Origin: Gammaproteobacteria bacterium
GTDB lineage: Bacteria; Pseudomonadota; Gammaproteobacteria; Burkholderiales; Rhodocyclaceae
Assembly: GCA_018819515.1 (NCBI GenBank)
Contig: JAHJPX010000002.1
Coordinates: 62,001-126,000, forward strand
Length of the DNA stretch: 64,000 bases
Direction of reading: 5' to 3'
The notes below the pieces were generated by a model, which saw only the letters and a list, made by a program, of their open reading frames with translations, was not told the origin of the DNA and did not search any database. Shown here piece by piece: positions 1-7,543 of the stretch (positions within the stretch are counted from its first letter, which is position 1; every line of letters starts with the position of its first letter). The position numbers and the translations under genes are program-made.

Positions 1-894
1 TTCGCCACCGGCTACCGGCGCAACTTCGATCAGGTAGAGGGTATCGTCACCGCGGAACAATGGGAGCGCTTCTGTTTCGTCGAAGGCGACATCCGCAAGC
101 TTGACGACTGCCGAACCGCCTGCGCGGGTGTTGACTACGTGCTCCATCAGGCGGCGCTTGGTTCCGTGCCGCGGTCGCTCGAAGACCCGATCACCACCAA
201 TGCGTCGAACATCGACGGCTTCCTCAATATGCTGGTGGCCGCGCGTGATGCGAACGTCAAGCGCTTCGTCTATGCGGCGTCGAGTTCGACCTACGGCGAC
301 CATCCGGGCCTGCCCAAGGTCGAGGACCGCATCGGCAATCCGTTGTCGCCTTATGCGGTGACGAAGCAGGTCAACGAGCAGTATGCCGACGTGTTTGCGC
401 GCGCATACGGCTTCCGGACCATCGGCCTGCGCTACTTCAACATCTTCGGTCCGCGCCAGGACCCGAACGGCGCATATGCCGCCGTGGTGCCGAAATGGAC
501 CGCGGCGATGATGGCCGGCGAGCCGGTGTGGATCAACGGCGACGGCGAGACCAGTAGGGATTTCTGCTACGTGGCGAATGCAGTTCAGGCCAACCTGCTG
601 GCGGCGACGGCGACGAGCGAAGAAGCCACGAATCAGGTCTACAACGTCGCGGTTGGCGACCGCACGACCCTGAACGAGCTATTCGAGGCGATTCGTGTCT
701 TGTTGGCTCCGCGCTTCAAGCATCTGGTGGACTTCAAGCCCAGCTATCGGGATTTCCGCGCCGGCGACGTGCGGCATTCGCTTGCCGATGTCACCAAGGC
801 GCGCACGCTACTGGGCTATGAGCCCAGCCATCGCATCGGCGAGGGCTTGCGCGAGGCGATGGATTGGTACGTTGCCGACGTCGGCGGGAAATAA
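1..894 (+). CDS. NAD-dependent UDP-sugar 4-epimerase, 5' end outside window
   Basis: Extended short-chain dehydrogenase/reductase of the WbpP/TviC type, probably a UDP-N-acetylglucosamine (or its uronate) C4-epimerase making nucleotide sugars for surface polysaccharide. The reading frame is open from base 1, so the N-terminal NAD-binding glycine motif is missing from the window. The visible part has the SSSTYGD segment, the catalytic YAVTK (Tyr codon at 352-354), RYFNIFGPRQ and the C-terminal GDVRHSLAD block typical of the family. It ends 10 bp before the convergent suhB stop. Family assignment is firm; the exact substrate is inferred. Confidence 0.85.
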   Translation, partial: FATGYRRNFDQVEGIVTAEQWERFCFVEGDIRKLDDCRTACAGVDYVLHQAALGSVPRSLEDPITTNASNIDGFLNMLVAARDANVKRFVYAASSSTYGDHPGLPKVEDRIGNPLSPYAVTKQVNEQYADVFARAYGFRTIGLRYFNIFGPRQDPNGAYAAVVPKWTAAMMAGEPVWINGDGETSRDFCYVANAVQANLLAATATSEEATNQVYNVAVGDRTTLNELFEAIRVLLAPRFKHLVDFKPSYRDFRAGDVRHSLADVTKARTLLGYEPSHRIGEGLREAMDWYVADVGGK

Positions 895-904
895 TCCAAA
901 CGAA

Positions 905-1708
905 TCAGGCGGCAAGGGCGCCTTGGCGGTGCGGTGCGATGACTTGCAGAATCTGCGAAAAAACCTTCGGCGTGCCGCCGATGATGTTGCCAGTCGCGAG
1001 GTAGTTGGACTCGCCCGCGAGGTCGCTGACCAGGCCGCCCGCTTCGCTGATCAGCAGTGCGCCGGCGGCCATGTCCCACGGCGAAAGTCCGAATTCCCAA
1101 AAGCCGTCCAGTCGTCCGCAGGCTACGTAGGCGAGATCGAGCGAGGCGGCGCCGGGACGACGCACGCCGGCCGTGCGCTTGGTCATTTCCTTGAAGATGG
1201 CCAGATAGGCGTCGACATGATCGAACATGCGGTAGGGGAAACCGGTGCCGAGCAGTGCCTCGTCTAGTTTGGTTCGCTTCGAAACCCGGATGCGCTTGTC
1301 GTTCAGGAACGCACCGGCGCCTTTCGATGCGGTGAAAAGCTCGTTGCGCGACGGGTCATACACGACCGCATGGGCAAGCGTACCCTTGTGGACTTGGGCA
1401 ATGGAAACGGCGTATTGCGGGAAGCCGTGAATGAAGTTCGTGGTGCCGTCCAGTGGGTCGATGATCCACTGGTATTCGCTGTCTTCCTGACCGGATCGTC
1501 CGGTTTCCTCTGCTAAAATCGCATGCTTAGGATAGGTTTCGCGCAGGATGTCGATAATCGCGCTTTCGGCGGCCTTGTCCACTTCCGTGACATAGTCATT
1601 CTGCTGCTTGGTGCTGACCTGTAGTTGGCCGATGTCGAGGCTCGCGCGGTTGATGATCTGGCCGGCCCGCCGGGCGGCCTTGATGGCGATATTGAGAGTG
1701 GGATGCAT
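905..1708 (-). CDS. suhB: inositol-1-monophosphatase family protein SuhB
   Basis: Mg2+-dependent sugar-phosphate phosphatase; in proteobacteria SuhB also takes part in rRNA antitermination complexes. The 267-residue protein is of normal family length. Metal-binding residues are visible: Glu67-Glu68 in LAEETG, the DPLDGTTNF motif at about 84-92 and WDMAAGALLISEAGG near 211-225. The ATG start at 1708 is 26 bp from the divergent trmJ start, so the two genes share a very short promoter region. Confidence 0.93.
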   Translation of the reverse strand: MHPTLNIAIKAARRAGQIINRASLDIGQLQVSTKQQNDYVTEVDKAAESAIIDILRETYPKHAILAEETGRSGQEDSEYQWIIDPLDGTTNFIHGFPQYAVSIAQVHKGTLAHAVVYDPSRNELFTASKGAGAFLNDKRIRVSKRTKLDEALLGTGFPYRMFDHVDAYLAIFKEMTKRTAGVRRPGAASLDLAYVACGRLDGFWEFGLSPWDMAAGALLISEAGGLVSDLAGESNYLATGNIIGGTPKVFSQILQVIAPHRQGALAA

Positions 1709-1734
1709 GGCCGCGATTCTAACAGACCCCCCCT

Positions 1735-2475
1735 ATGAGCCCTGATGCGATCGGCGCAGAATCCGCGCTTGCGCGGGTTCGCGTGGTGCTTTCTCATACC
1801 AGCCATCCCGGCAACATCGGGGCGGCGGCCAGGGCGATGAAGACGATGGGGCTGTCGCGCCTCTATCTGGTCAATCCGAAGTTCTTTCCCGATCCGCAGG
1901 CGGATGCGATGGCGACCGGCGCAACCGATGTGCTGGAGAAGGCCGTCGTCTGCCGGTCGCTGGCCGAGGCGCTGGCCGGAACGGTATCGGCGACCGCGCT
2001 GACGAGCCGTCGGCGCGACCTCGCGACGGCGCCGACATGGGCGCGAAGCGCGGCGGCCGAACTGGTCGCGCAGGCCGGGCAGGGCGACGTCGCATTGGTA
2101 TTTGGCAACGAAACAGCGGGCCTCTCGAACGAGGAGGTCTCTCTGTGCAGGAACTGGGCGCAGATTCCGACCAGCCCCGACTACAAGTCGCTCAATCTCG
2201 CGCAAGCCGTGCAGGTTCTTTGCTATGAGTTGTACCTGGCTGCTGTCGAAGTCGGCCCGCAGCCAAAAGTCAGCCGTGGTGGTACGCCGGCGAGCCACGA
2301 AGAAGTCGAGGCGTTGATCGCCCACCTTGAACGCGCGGTGGTGGCCAGCGGCTTTCTCGACCCCGCCAAGCCCATGCGGCTGATTCCCCGCATGCGGCGC
2401 ATGTTTTCCCGCGCCGGGCTCGAAAAGGAGGAGGTCAATATTCTCAGGGGCATGCTGTCCTCGTTCGAGAAATAA
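1735..2475 (+). CDS. trmJ: tRNA (cytidine/uridine-2'-O)-methyltransferase TrmJ
   Basis: SpoU/TrmH-class (SPOUT) methyltransferase, 246 residues, expected to 2'-O-methylate position 32 of certain tRNAs. Visible family features are the N-terminal VVLSHTSHPGNIGAAARAMKTMG segment in part, LVFGNETAGLSNEE (SAM-binding knot) and IPTSPDYKSLNLAQAV. In many betaproteobacteria this gene precedes cysE/isc, as here. Oddity: a copy of the dispersed repeat at 2265-2288 is read as KVSRGGTP in the linker after the catalytic domain, where variation is tolerated. Confidence 0.92.
   Translation: MSPDAIGAESALARVRVVLSHTSHPGNIGAAARAMKTMGLSRLYLVNPKFFPDPQADAMATGATDVLEKAVVCRSLAEALAGTVSATALTSRRRDLATAPTWARSAAAELVAQAGQGDVALVFGNETAGLSNEEVSLCRNWAQIPTSPDYKSLNLAQAVQVLCYELYLAAVEVGPQPKVSRGGTPASHEEVEALIAHLERAVVASGFLDPAKPMRLIPRMRRMFSRAGLEKEEVNILRGMLSSFEK
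2265..2288 (+). repeat. dispersed 24-bp repeat, copy 1 (inside trmJ)
   Basis: Left core AAAGTCAGCCGTGG is intact and the right end reads TACGCC. It is in frame in trmJ as KVSRGGTP. Confidence 0.9.
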
Positions 2476-2476
2476 G

Positions 2477-2505
2477 TTGACCTCATGGGTCGGGATTTTT
2501 AATAT
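2477..2505 (+). promoter_or_regulatory. sigma70-type promoter for cysE
   Basis: TTGACC at 2477-2482 and TAATAT at 2500-2505 are separated by 17 bp, directly after the trmJ stop and about 28 bp before the cysE ATG. Both hexamers and the spacing are near consensus. Confidence 0.7.
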
Positions 2506-2532
2506 TTCATTACCTTCTAATGGTTGCAGTCC

Positions 2533-3285
2533 ATGTTCACCCACTTTCGTGAAGATATTGCTTGCGTATTCGAGCGCGACCCGGCGGCGCGGACCACTTG
2601 GGAAGTCCTTACCTGCTATCCAGGTTTTCATGCGCTGACGCTGCACAGATTCGCGCATTGGCTATGGGGGCATCGGTTGCGCTGGCTGGCGCGTGCCGTG
2701 TCGCACTTCACGCGCTGGATTACGGGCATTGAAATACATCCCGGCGCAACCATTGGCCGTCGCGTGTTCATCGACCACGGGATGGGCGTAGTTATTGGCG
2801 AAACGGCCGAGATTCACGACGGTTGCACGCTCTATCATGGCGTCACGCTGGGCGGCACCTCTTGGAACAAGGGCAAGCGGCACCCGACGCTGATGCCGGG
2901 CGTGGTGATCGGCGCCGGCGCAAAAGTGCTGGGGCCGCTCGTCGTCGGCGAAGGCGCCCGGATCGGCTCCAACGCCGTCGTCGTACGCGATGTTCCGGCG
3001 GGCGCTACCGCGGTCGGGATTCCGGCCCGCGTCATCGAACCTGGACGCGACCAGGCGCGGCACGATAAGGCCGCTGAAATGGGCTTTTCGGCCTATGCGG
3101 TCTCACGAAGCGACGACGATCCCGTGTCGCTCGCCATTCACGGCCTGCTCGACCACGCTGTCGAGACCGACCGGCGTATCGAGGTGCTCCTGCGCTACAT
3201 CGAACGTTGTGGCGTGTCGGTCGAGGACGATGTCGCAACAGCCGACAAGTTCGACCCGAATTACCTTTCCAAGATTGTTGACTAA
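2533..3285 (+). CDS. cysE: serine O-acetyltransferase
   Basis: Transfers acetyl from acetyl-CoA to serine, the first step of cysteine synthesis; here it stands at the head of the ISC cluster, which uses cysteine sulfur. Hexapeptide-repeat fold: HPGATIGRRVFIDHG, the conserved HGVTLGGT loop and GAKVLGP. I chose ATG 2533 (MFTHFRED, 250 residues) because it fits the family N terminus; an in-frame TTG at 2524 is the alternative. The C-terminal extension after the left-handed helix is longer than in the shortest EpsC-type enzymes and is of unknown role. Confidence 0.92.
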   Translation: MFTHFREDIACVFERDPAARTTWEVLTCYPGFHALTLHRFAHWLWGHRLRWLARAVSHFTRWITGIEIHPGATIGRRVFIDHGMGVVIGETAEIHDGCTLYHGVTLGGTSWNKGKRHPTLMPGVVIGAGAKVLGPLVVGEGARIGSNAVVVRDVPAGATAVGIPARVIEPGRDQARHDKAAEMGFSAYAVSRSDDDPVSLAIHGLLDHAVETDRRIEVLLRYIERCGVSVEDDVATADKFDPNYLSKIVD

Positions 3286-3307
3286 CCAGGCGATTGACCG
3301 TTATAGT
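3278..3307 (+). promoter_or_regulatory. sigma70-type promoter of the isc operon
   Basis: TTGACT at 3278-3283 overlaps the cysE stop codon and TATAGT lies at 3302-3307, an 18-bp spacing (TTATAG at 3301 would give 17). The -10 element lies inside the inverted repeat at 3294-3323. Confidence 0.6.
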
Positions 3308-3323
3308 TGATTATAACGGTCAA
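3294..3323 (+). promoter_or_regulatory. perfect inverted repeat, candidate IscR operator
   Basis: Arms TTGACCGTTATA (3294-3305) and TATAACGGTCAA (3312-3323) are exact reverse complements separated by a 6-bp spacer. The palindrome covers the -10 region 43 bp before iscR, where IscR is known to autorepress the operon in other proteobacteria. Binding by this IscR is an inference. Confidence 0.7.
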
Positions 3324-3365
3324 GTATTATGCCGTTTCCATCAACGAGAGACCCTGAGGTGACCC

Positions 3366-3854
3366 ATGAGACTGACGACAAAAGGACGTTTTGCGGTAAC
3401 GGCGATGATCGACCTGGCGCTACGCCAGCACACCGGGCCGGTGACGCTGGCAGGTATCGCGGAACGACAGAAGATTTCGCTTTCCTATCTTGAGCAGTTG
3501 TTCGGCAAATTGCGCCGCAACCATCTGGTGGCCAGCGTGCGCGGGCCCGGCGGTGGCTATTGCCTCGCCAAGCCGATGGTGCAGATGTCGGTCGCCGACA
3601 TCATCCAGGCCGTCGACGAAACCCTTGACGCGACGCAGTGCGGCGGCCGCGGCGACTGTCACGACGAACATCCCTGCATGACACACAACCTGTGGACCAG
3701 CCTGAACCAGAAGATGCTGGACTATCTGCATTCGGTAACGCTGCAGGAACTGGTGGATCAGCAGAAGAACAACGCCGCTTGCGTGGCTGCCTTGCAGGAA
3801 GAGGTACCGGCGCGCCGGCCGATTCGTCGCGTTCCAATGGCTGTAACGGCCTGA
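3366..3854 (+). CDS. iscR: Rrf2-family iron-sulfur regulator IscR
   Basis: A [2Fe-2S]-sensing winged-helix repressor of the ISC operon. The 162-residue protein has the Rrf2 start MRLTTKGRFAVTAM, the recognition-helix region SLSYLEQLFGKLR and the three cluster-ligand cysteines C92, C98 and C104 in a CX5CX5C array, the same positions as in E. coli IscR. It lies directly downstream of a perfect palindromic operator, consistent with autoregulation. Confidence 0.96.
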   Translation: MRLTTKGRFAVTAMIDLALRQHTGPVTLAGIAERQKISLSYLEQLFGKLRRNHLVASVRGPGGGYCLAKPMVQMSVADIIQAVDETLDATQCGGRGDCHDEHPCMTHNLWTSLNQKMLDYLHSVTLQELVDQQKNNAACVAALQEEVPARRPIRRVPMAVTA

Positions 3855-3867
3855 GGGACATCAGTCG

Positions 3868-5025
3868 GTGTTCGCGCCCGCCTATCTCGATCACAACGCC
3901 ACGACGCCCGTCGATGCGCGCGTGCTGGAAGCCATGCTGCCGTGGTTTTCGCGGCAGTATGGCAACGCGTCCAGCCGCCACGAATTCGGCCGCGCAGCGC
4001 GGTCGGCGGTCGATCAGGCGCGGGCGCAAGTTGCGGCAGCTGTCGGTGCCCATGCGACTGAAGTGGTGTTCACCTGCGGCGGTACCGAGGCGAACAACCT
4101 CTTCGTCAAGGGCGCGGCTGCGCTCGTCCCGGCGGGGATCATCGCCATTTCGGCGGTCGAGCATCCCAGCGTGCGCGAGCCAGCGAGGTCCTTGCAGCGG
4201 CAGGGGTGGCGTCTGCGCGAAATCGCGGTCCACGCCGAGGGGTGTGTCGCCACGACTGACTTTTCCGACGCGATGGCCGAGCGCCCGGCGCTGATTTCCG
4301 TGATGCTGGCCAACAACGAGACCGGTGTGATCCAGGATGTCGCTGCATTGGCGGAAATGGCGCGCCCCGTTCGTGCGTGGTTTCACAGCGACGCCGTGCA
4401 GGCGCTGGGCAAGATTTCAGTCGATTTCCGTGACCTTAATGCGCGCGGTGTTCATGCGCTCACGGTATCCGCGCACAAGATCGGCGGACCGAAGGGCGCA
4501 GGCGCATTGATTGTCGACAAGCGGCTCGAACTGGCGCCGTTGATTTCCGGCGGCGGCCATGAACGCGGTCTACGCTCGGGTACCGAGAACGTGCCGGCCA
4601 TCGTCGGGTTCGGCATGGCTTGCGAGTTGGCAGTTGCGGAAAAGTCAGCCGTGGCGACACGCCAACTATCGTTGCGCGGCGAACTGGAACGCGGCCTGGC
4701 GGAGCAGGGAGCGGTGATCTTCGGACTCAAAGCCGAGCGCCTGCCCAATACCGTCTTTTTTGCGCTGCCGGGCATTGACGGCGAAACACTCGTCGCCAAG
4801 CTCGACCGCGCCGGCTTTGCGGTCGCCAGCGGCGCCGCCTGTTCGAGCGCCAGTCCCGAGCCGTCCCACGCACTGGTTGCCATGGGCGTCGAATCGGAGC
4901 TGGCGCGTGGCGCGCTGCGGGTGAGCCTGGGCCGCGACACGACGGAACAACTGGTAAGGGATTTCCTGTTGGCCCTTGCCGAGACAGTTTTTCAGTTGAG
5001 AAGATTGGCCGCGCTAGCGAGCTAG
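3868..5025 (+). CDS. cysteine desulfurase, NifS/IscS family, first paralogue
   Basis: PLP enzyme moving sulfur from cysteine to a protein persulfide. It has 385 residues from a GTG start 13 bp after iscR. The PLP lysine is K204 (SAHKIGG) and the catalytic cysteine is C325 (SGAACSSASPEPSHAL). It is more diverged and shorter than the canonical IscS encoded immediately downstream, so it may serve another acceptor. Two copies of the dispersed repeat lie inside it, at 4241-4264 (read as CVATTDF) and 4640-4663 (read as EKSAVATR), at points that look variable in the family. Confidence 0.92.
   Translation: MFAPAYLDHNATTPVDARVLEAMLPWFSRQYGNASSRHEFGRAARSAVDQARAQVAAAVGAHATEVVFTCGGTEANNLFVKGAAALVPAGIIAISAVEHPSVREPARSLQRQGWRLREIAVHAEGCVATTDFSDAMAERPALISVMLANNETGVIQDVAALAEMARPVRAWFHSDAVQALGKISVDFRDLNARGVHALTVSAHKIGGPKGAGALIVDKRLELAPLISGGGHERGLRSGTENVPAIVGFGMACELAVAEKSAVATRQLSLRGELERGLAEQGAVIFGLKAERLPNTVFFALPGIDGETLVAKLDRAGFAVASGAACSSASPEPSHALVAMGVESELARGALRVSLGRDTTEQLVRDFLLALAETVFQLRRLAALAS
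4241..4264 (-). repeat. dispersed 24-bp repeat, copy 2 (inside first desulfurase)
   Basis: Reverse orientation. The + strand reads GTGTCGCCACGACTGACTTTT; the right half is diverged but the left core is recognisable. It lies in the coding sequence. Confidence 0.7.
4640..4663 (+). repeat. dispersed 24-bp repeat, copy 3 (inside first desulfurase)
   Basis: AAAGTCAGCCGTGG is intact, ending ACACGCC. It is read as EKSAVATR, a different frame from copy 1. Confidence 0.88.
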
Positions 5026-5049
5026 TGCGCCAGTCAAGGAGAAACCACG

Positions 5050-6264
5050 ATGTTGAAGCTGCCCATCTATTTCGACTACTCCGCGACCACCCCGGTGGAC
5101 CCGCGGGTGGCGCAGAAGATGATTCCCTACCTGACTGAGCATTTCGGTAATCCGGCTTCGCGTTCGCATCCTTTCGGCTGGGTAGCCGAGGCGGCGGTCG
5201 AAACGGCGCGCGAGGAAGTCGCGAAACTCGTCAACGCCGACCCGAAGGAGATCGTCTGGACCTCGGGCGCCACCGAATCGAACAACCTGGCGATCAAGGG
5301 CGCCGGTCACTTCTATGCCGGCACCAAGGGCAAGCACATCATCACCGTCGCCACCGAGCACAAGGCCGTGCTCGACACTTGCAAGGAAATGGAACGGCAG
5401 GGCTTCGAGGTCACCTACCTTGAGCCGCAGGATAACGGCTTGATCACCGTCGACCAGTTCAAGGCGGCGCTGCGCAAGGATACGGTCGTCGCTTCCGTCA
5501 TGGCGGTGAACAACGAGATCGGCGTCATCCAGCCGATCGCCGAACTGGGCGAAATCTGCCGCGACAACGGCACCATCTTTCATGTCGACGCCGCGCAGGC
5601 GACCGGCAAGATGCCGATCGACCTGGCGAAGCTGAAGGTTGATTTGATGTCCTTCTCGGCGCACAAGACCTACGGTCCCAAGGGCGTCGGTGCGCTGTAT
5701 GTCCGGCGCAAGCCGCGCATCCGTCTGGAGGCGCAGATGCATGGCGGCGGCCACGAGCGCGGCATGCGTTCCGGCACGCTGGCAACGCACCAGATCGTCG
5801 GCATGGGCGAGGCCTTCCGCATCGCCCGTGAGGAAATGGCGATCGAGAACGAGCGCATTCGCATGTTGCGCGACCGGCTGTTGAAGGGCTTCATGGATAT
5901 CGAGGAGGTATTCGTCAACGGCGACATCGAACAGCGCGTGCCCCATAACCTCAACATCAGCTTCGCTTATGTCGAAGGTGAATCTCTGATGATGGCGATC
6001 AAGGACATCGCGGTATCCTCGGGTTCCGCGTGTACCTCGGCGAGCCTGGAACCCTCCTATGTGCTGCGTGCGCTGGGGCGCTCCGACGAACTGGCGCACA
6101 GCTCGATCCGCTTCACGCTGGGTCGTTTCACCACCGAGGAAGAAGTCGATTACACCATCAAGTTGATGCACGAGAAAATCGCCAAGCTGCGCGAGCTGTC
6201 ACCGCTCTGGGAAATGTTCAAGGATGGTGTTGACCTCAATTCCGTGCAGTGGGCGGCGCATTAA
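5050..6264 (+). CDS. iscS: cysteine desulfurase IscS
   Basis: Housekeeping cysteine desulfurase donating sulfur to IscU. It has 404 residues, the usual length. PLP lysine K206 (SFSAHKTYGPKG) and catalytic loop cysteine C328 (SSGSACTSASLEPSYVL) occupy the same positions as in E. coli IscS. The C terminus (SPLWEMFKDGVDLNSVQWAAH) is the IscU-binding tail type. It is followed after 10 bp by iscU with a strong AAGGAG ribosome site. Confidence 0.97.
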   Translation: MLKLPIYFDYSATTPVDPRVAQKMIPYLTEHFGNPASRSHPFGWVAEAAVETAREEVAKLVNADPKEIVWTSGATESNNLAIKGAGHFYAGTKGKHIITVATEHKAVLDTCKEMERQGFEVTYLEPQDNGLITVDQFKAALRKDTVVASVMAVNNEIGVIQPIAELGEICRDNGTIFHVDAAQATGKMPIDLAKLKVDLMSFSAHKTYGPKGVGALYVRRKPRIRLEAQMHGGGHERGMRSGTLATHQIVGMGEAFRIAREEMAIENERIRMLRDRLLKGFMDIEEVFVNGDIEQRVPHNLNISFAYVEGESLMMAIKDIAVSSGSACTSASLEPSYVLRALGRSDELAHSSIRFTLGRFTTEEEVDYTIKLMHEKIAKLRELSPLWEMFKDGVDLNSVQWAAH

Positions 6265-6274
6265 GGAGATATAT

Positions 6275-6658
6275 ATGTCATACAGCACGAAAGTCATTGA
6301 TCACTACGAGAACCCGCGCAACGTTGGTTCCTTTGAGAAGGACGACAGCGAGGTTGGTACCGGCATGGTCGGCGCGCCGGCCTGTGGGGACGTGATGAAG
6401 CTGCAGATCAGGGTCGGCAAGGGTGGCGTCATCGAAGACGCCAAGTTCAAGACCTACGGTTGCGGTTCGGCGATCGCCTCGTCGTCGCTGGTTACCGAAT
6501 GGGTCAAGGGCAAGACGCTCGATCAGGCGCTGGACATCAAGAACACCCATATCGCCGAAGAGCTGGCGCTTCCGCCGGTGAAGATCCACTGTTCCATCCT
6601 GGCCGAGGACGCCATCAAGGCGGCCGTCGCCGACTACAAGAAGAAATCGGGAGTTTGA
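6275..6658 (+). CDS. iscU: iron-sulfur cluster scaffold IscU
   Basis: Scaffold on which [2Fe-2S] clusters are built. The start is ATG 6275 (MSYSTKVIDHYENPRNVG), 6 bp after AAGGAG, giving 127 residues. The cluster ligands C37, C63 and C106 and the HscA-recognised LPPVK motif (99-103) are all present. Upstream in-frame codons overlap iscS and are not needed. Confidence 0.97.
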   Translation: MSYSTKVIDHYENPRNVGSFEKDDSEVGTGMVGAPACGDVMKLQIRVGKGGVIEDAKFKTYGCGSAIASSSLVTEWVKGKTLDQALDIKNTHIAEELALPPVKIHCSILAEDAIKAAVADYKKKSGV

Positions 6659-6660
6659 CC

Positions 6661-6984
6661 ATGGCCGTGACAATGACTGAGGCAGCCGCCAAACACGTCT
6701 CGAATTTCCTTGCCAAGCGCGGCAAGGGCATTGGTGTCCGCCTGGGCGTCAAAACTTCCGGCTGTTCCGGCATGGCCTACAAGCTGGAGTTCGCAGACGC
6801 TGCCGAGCCCGAGGATCGGGTCTTTGAAAGTCATGGCCTCAAGGTGCTGGTCGATCCGCGCAGTCTGCCTTACATCGATGGTACGGAGCTCGACTTCGCC
6901 AAGGAAGGGTTGAACGAAGGTTTCAAGTTCAACAACCCGAACGTGAAGGACCAATGCGGTTGCGGCGAGTCCTTCCAGGTTTGA
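6661..6984 (+). CDS. iscA: A-type iron-sulfur carrier IscA
   Basis: Carrier that passes Fe-S clusters to client proteins. It has 107 residues from ATG 6661, two bases after the iscU stop. The three conserved cysteines are visible: C35 in SGCSG and C99/C101 in QCGCGESF. The gene is embedded in the ISC operon. Confidence 0.96.
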   Translation: MAVTMTEAAAKHVSNFLAKRGKGIGVRLGVKTSGCSGMAYKLEFADAAEPEDRVFESHGLKVLVDPRSLPYIDGTELDFAKEGLNEGFKFNNPNVKDQCGCGESFQV

Positions 6985-6985
6985 G

Positions 6986-7531
6986 ATGACGATATTCGAT
7001 CAGGAGCACTTTTCCCGCGACCATTTTTCGCTGTTCGGGCTTCCGCGCCGGCAGGCGCTGGATGAACTTGAACTTGAGAAGCGTTATCGCGACGTGCAGT
7101 CGCAGGTGCATCCCGACAAGCATGCGCACTTGGCGGACGCCGACAAGCGTCTGGCGATGCAATGGGCGACCAAGGTCAACGAGGCCTACCAGACGCTGAA
7201 GAGTCCCTTGAAGCGCGGCGAATACGTGCTCGGGTTGCTCGGACACGATCCGCAGATCGAACACAATACTGTCATGCCGACCGACTTCCTCATGCAGCAG
7301 ATGGAACTGCGCGAAGCGGTCACCGAAGCCCGCGCGGGCGGCGATGTCGATGCGCTAGAGCAAATGCACCGGCGCATGAAAAAGGAAATGACAGCGCAGC
7401 ATCAGACTCTGGTGCAGGCGCTCGATGAAACGAAGGACTACGCGCGAGGCGCAGAAATCGTGCGCCAGCTCATGTTTCAGGAAAAGCTACTCCACGAAAT
7501 CGACGAGGCCTTGCAGGCCGTCGACGCATAA
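6986..7531 (+). CDS. hscB: J-domain co-chaperone HscB
   Basis: DnaJ-type co-chaperone that delivers IscU to HscA. It has 181 residues. The N-terminal J domain carries HPDK (H42-D44) and the segment ATKVNEAYQTLKSPLKRGEYVL, followed by a helical C-terminal domain with the IscU-binding surface. It starts one base after the iscA stop. Confidence 0.95.
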   Translation: MTIFDQEHFSRDHFSLFGLPRRQALDELELEKRYRDVQSQVHPDKHAHLADADKRLAMQWATKVNEAYQTLKSPLKRGEYVLGLLGHDPQIEHNTVMPTDFLMQQMELREAVTEARAGGDVDALEQMHRRMKKEMTAQHQTLVQALDETKDYARGAEIVRQLMFQEKLLHEIDEALQAVDA

Positions 7532-7543
7532 GAAGAAACGCAA

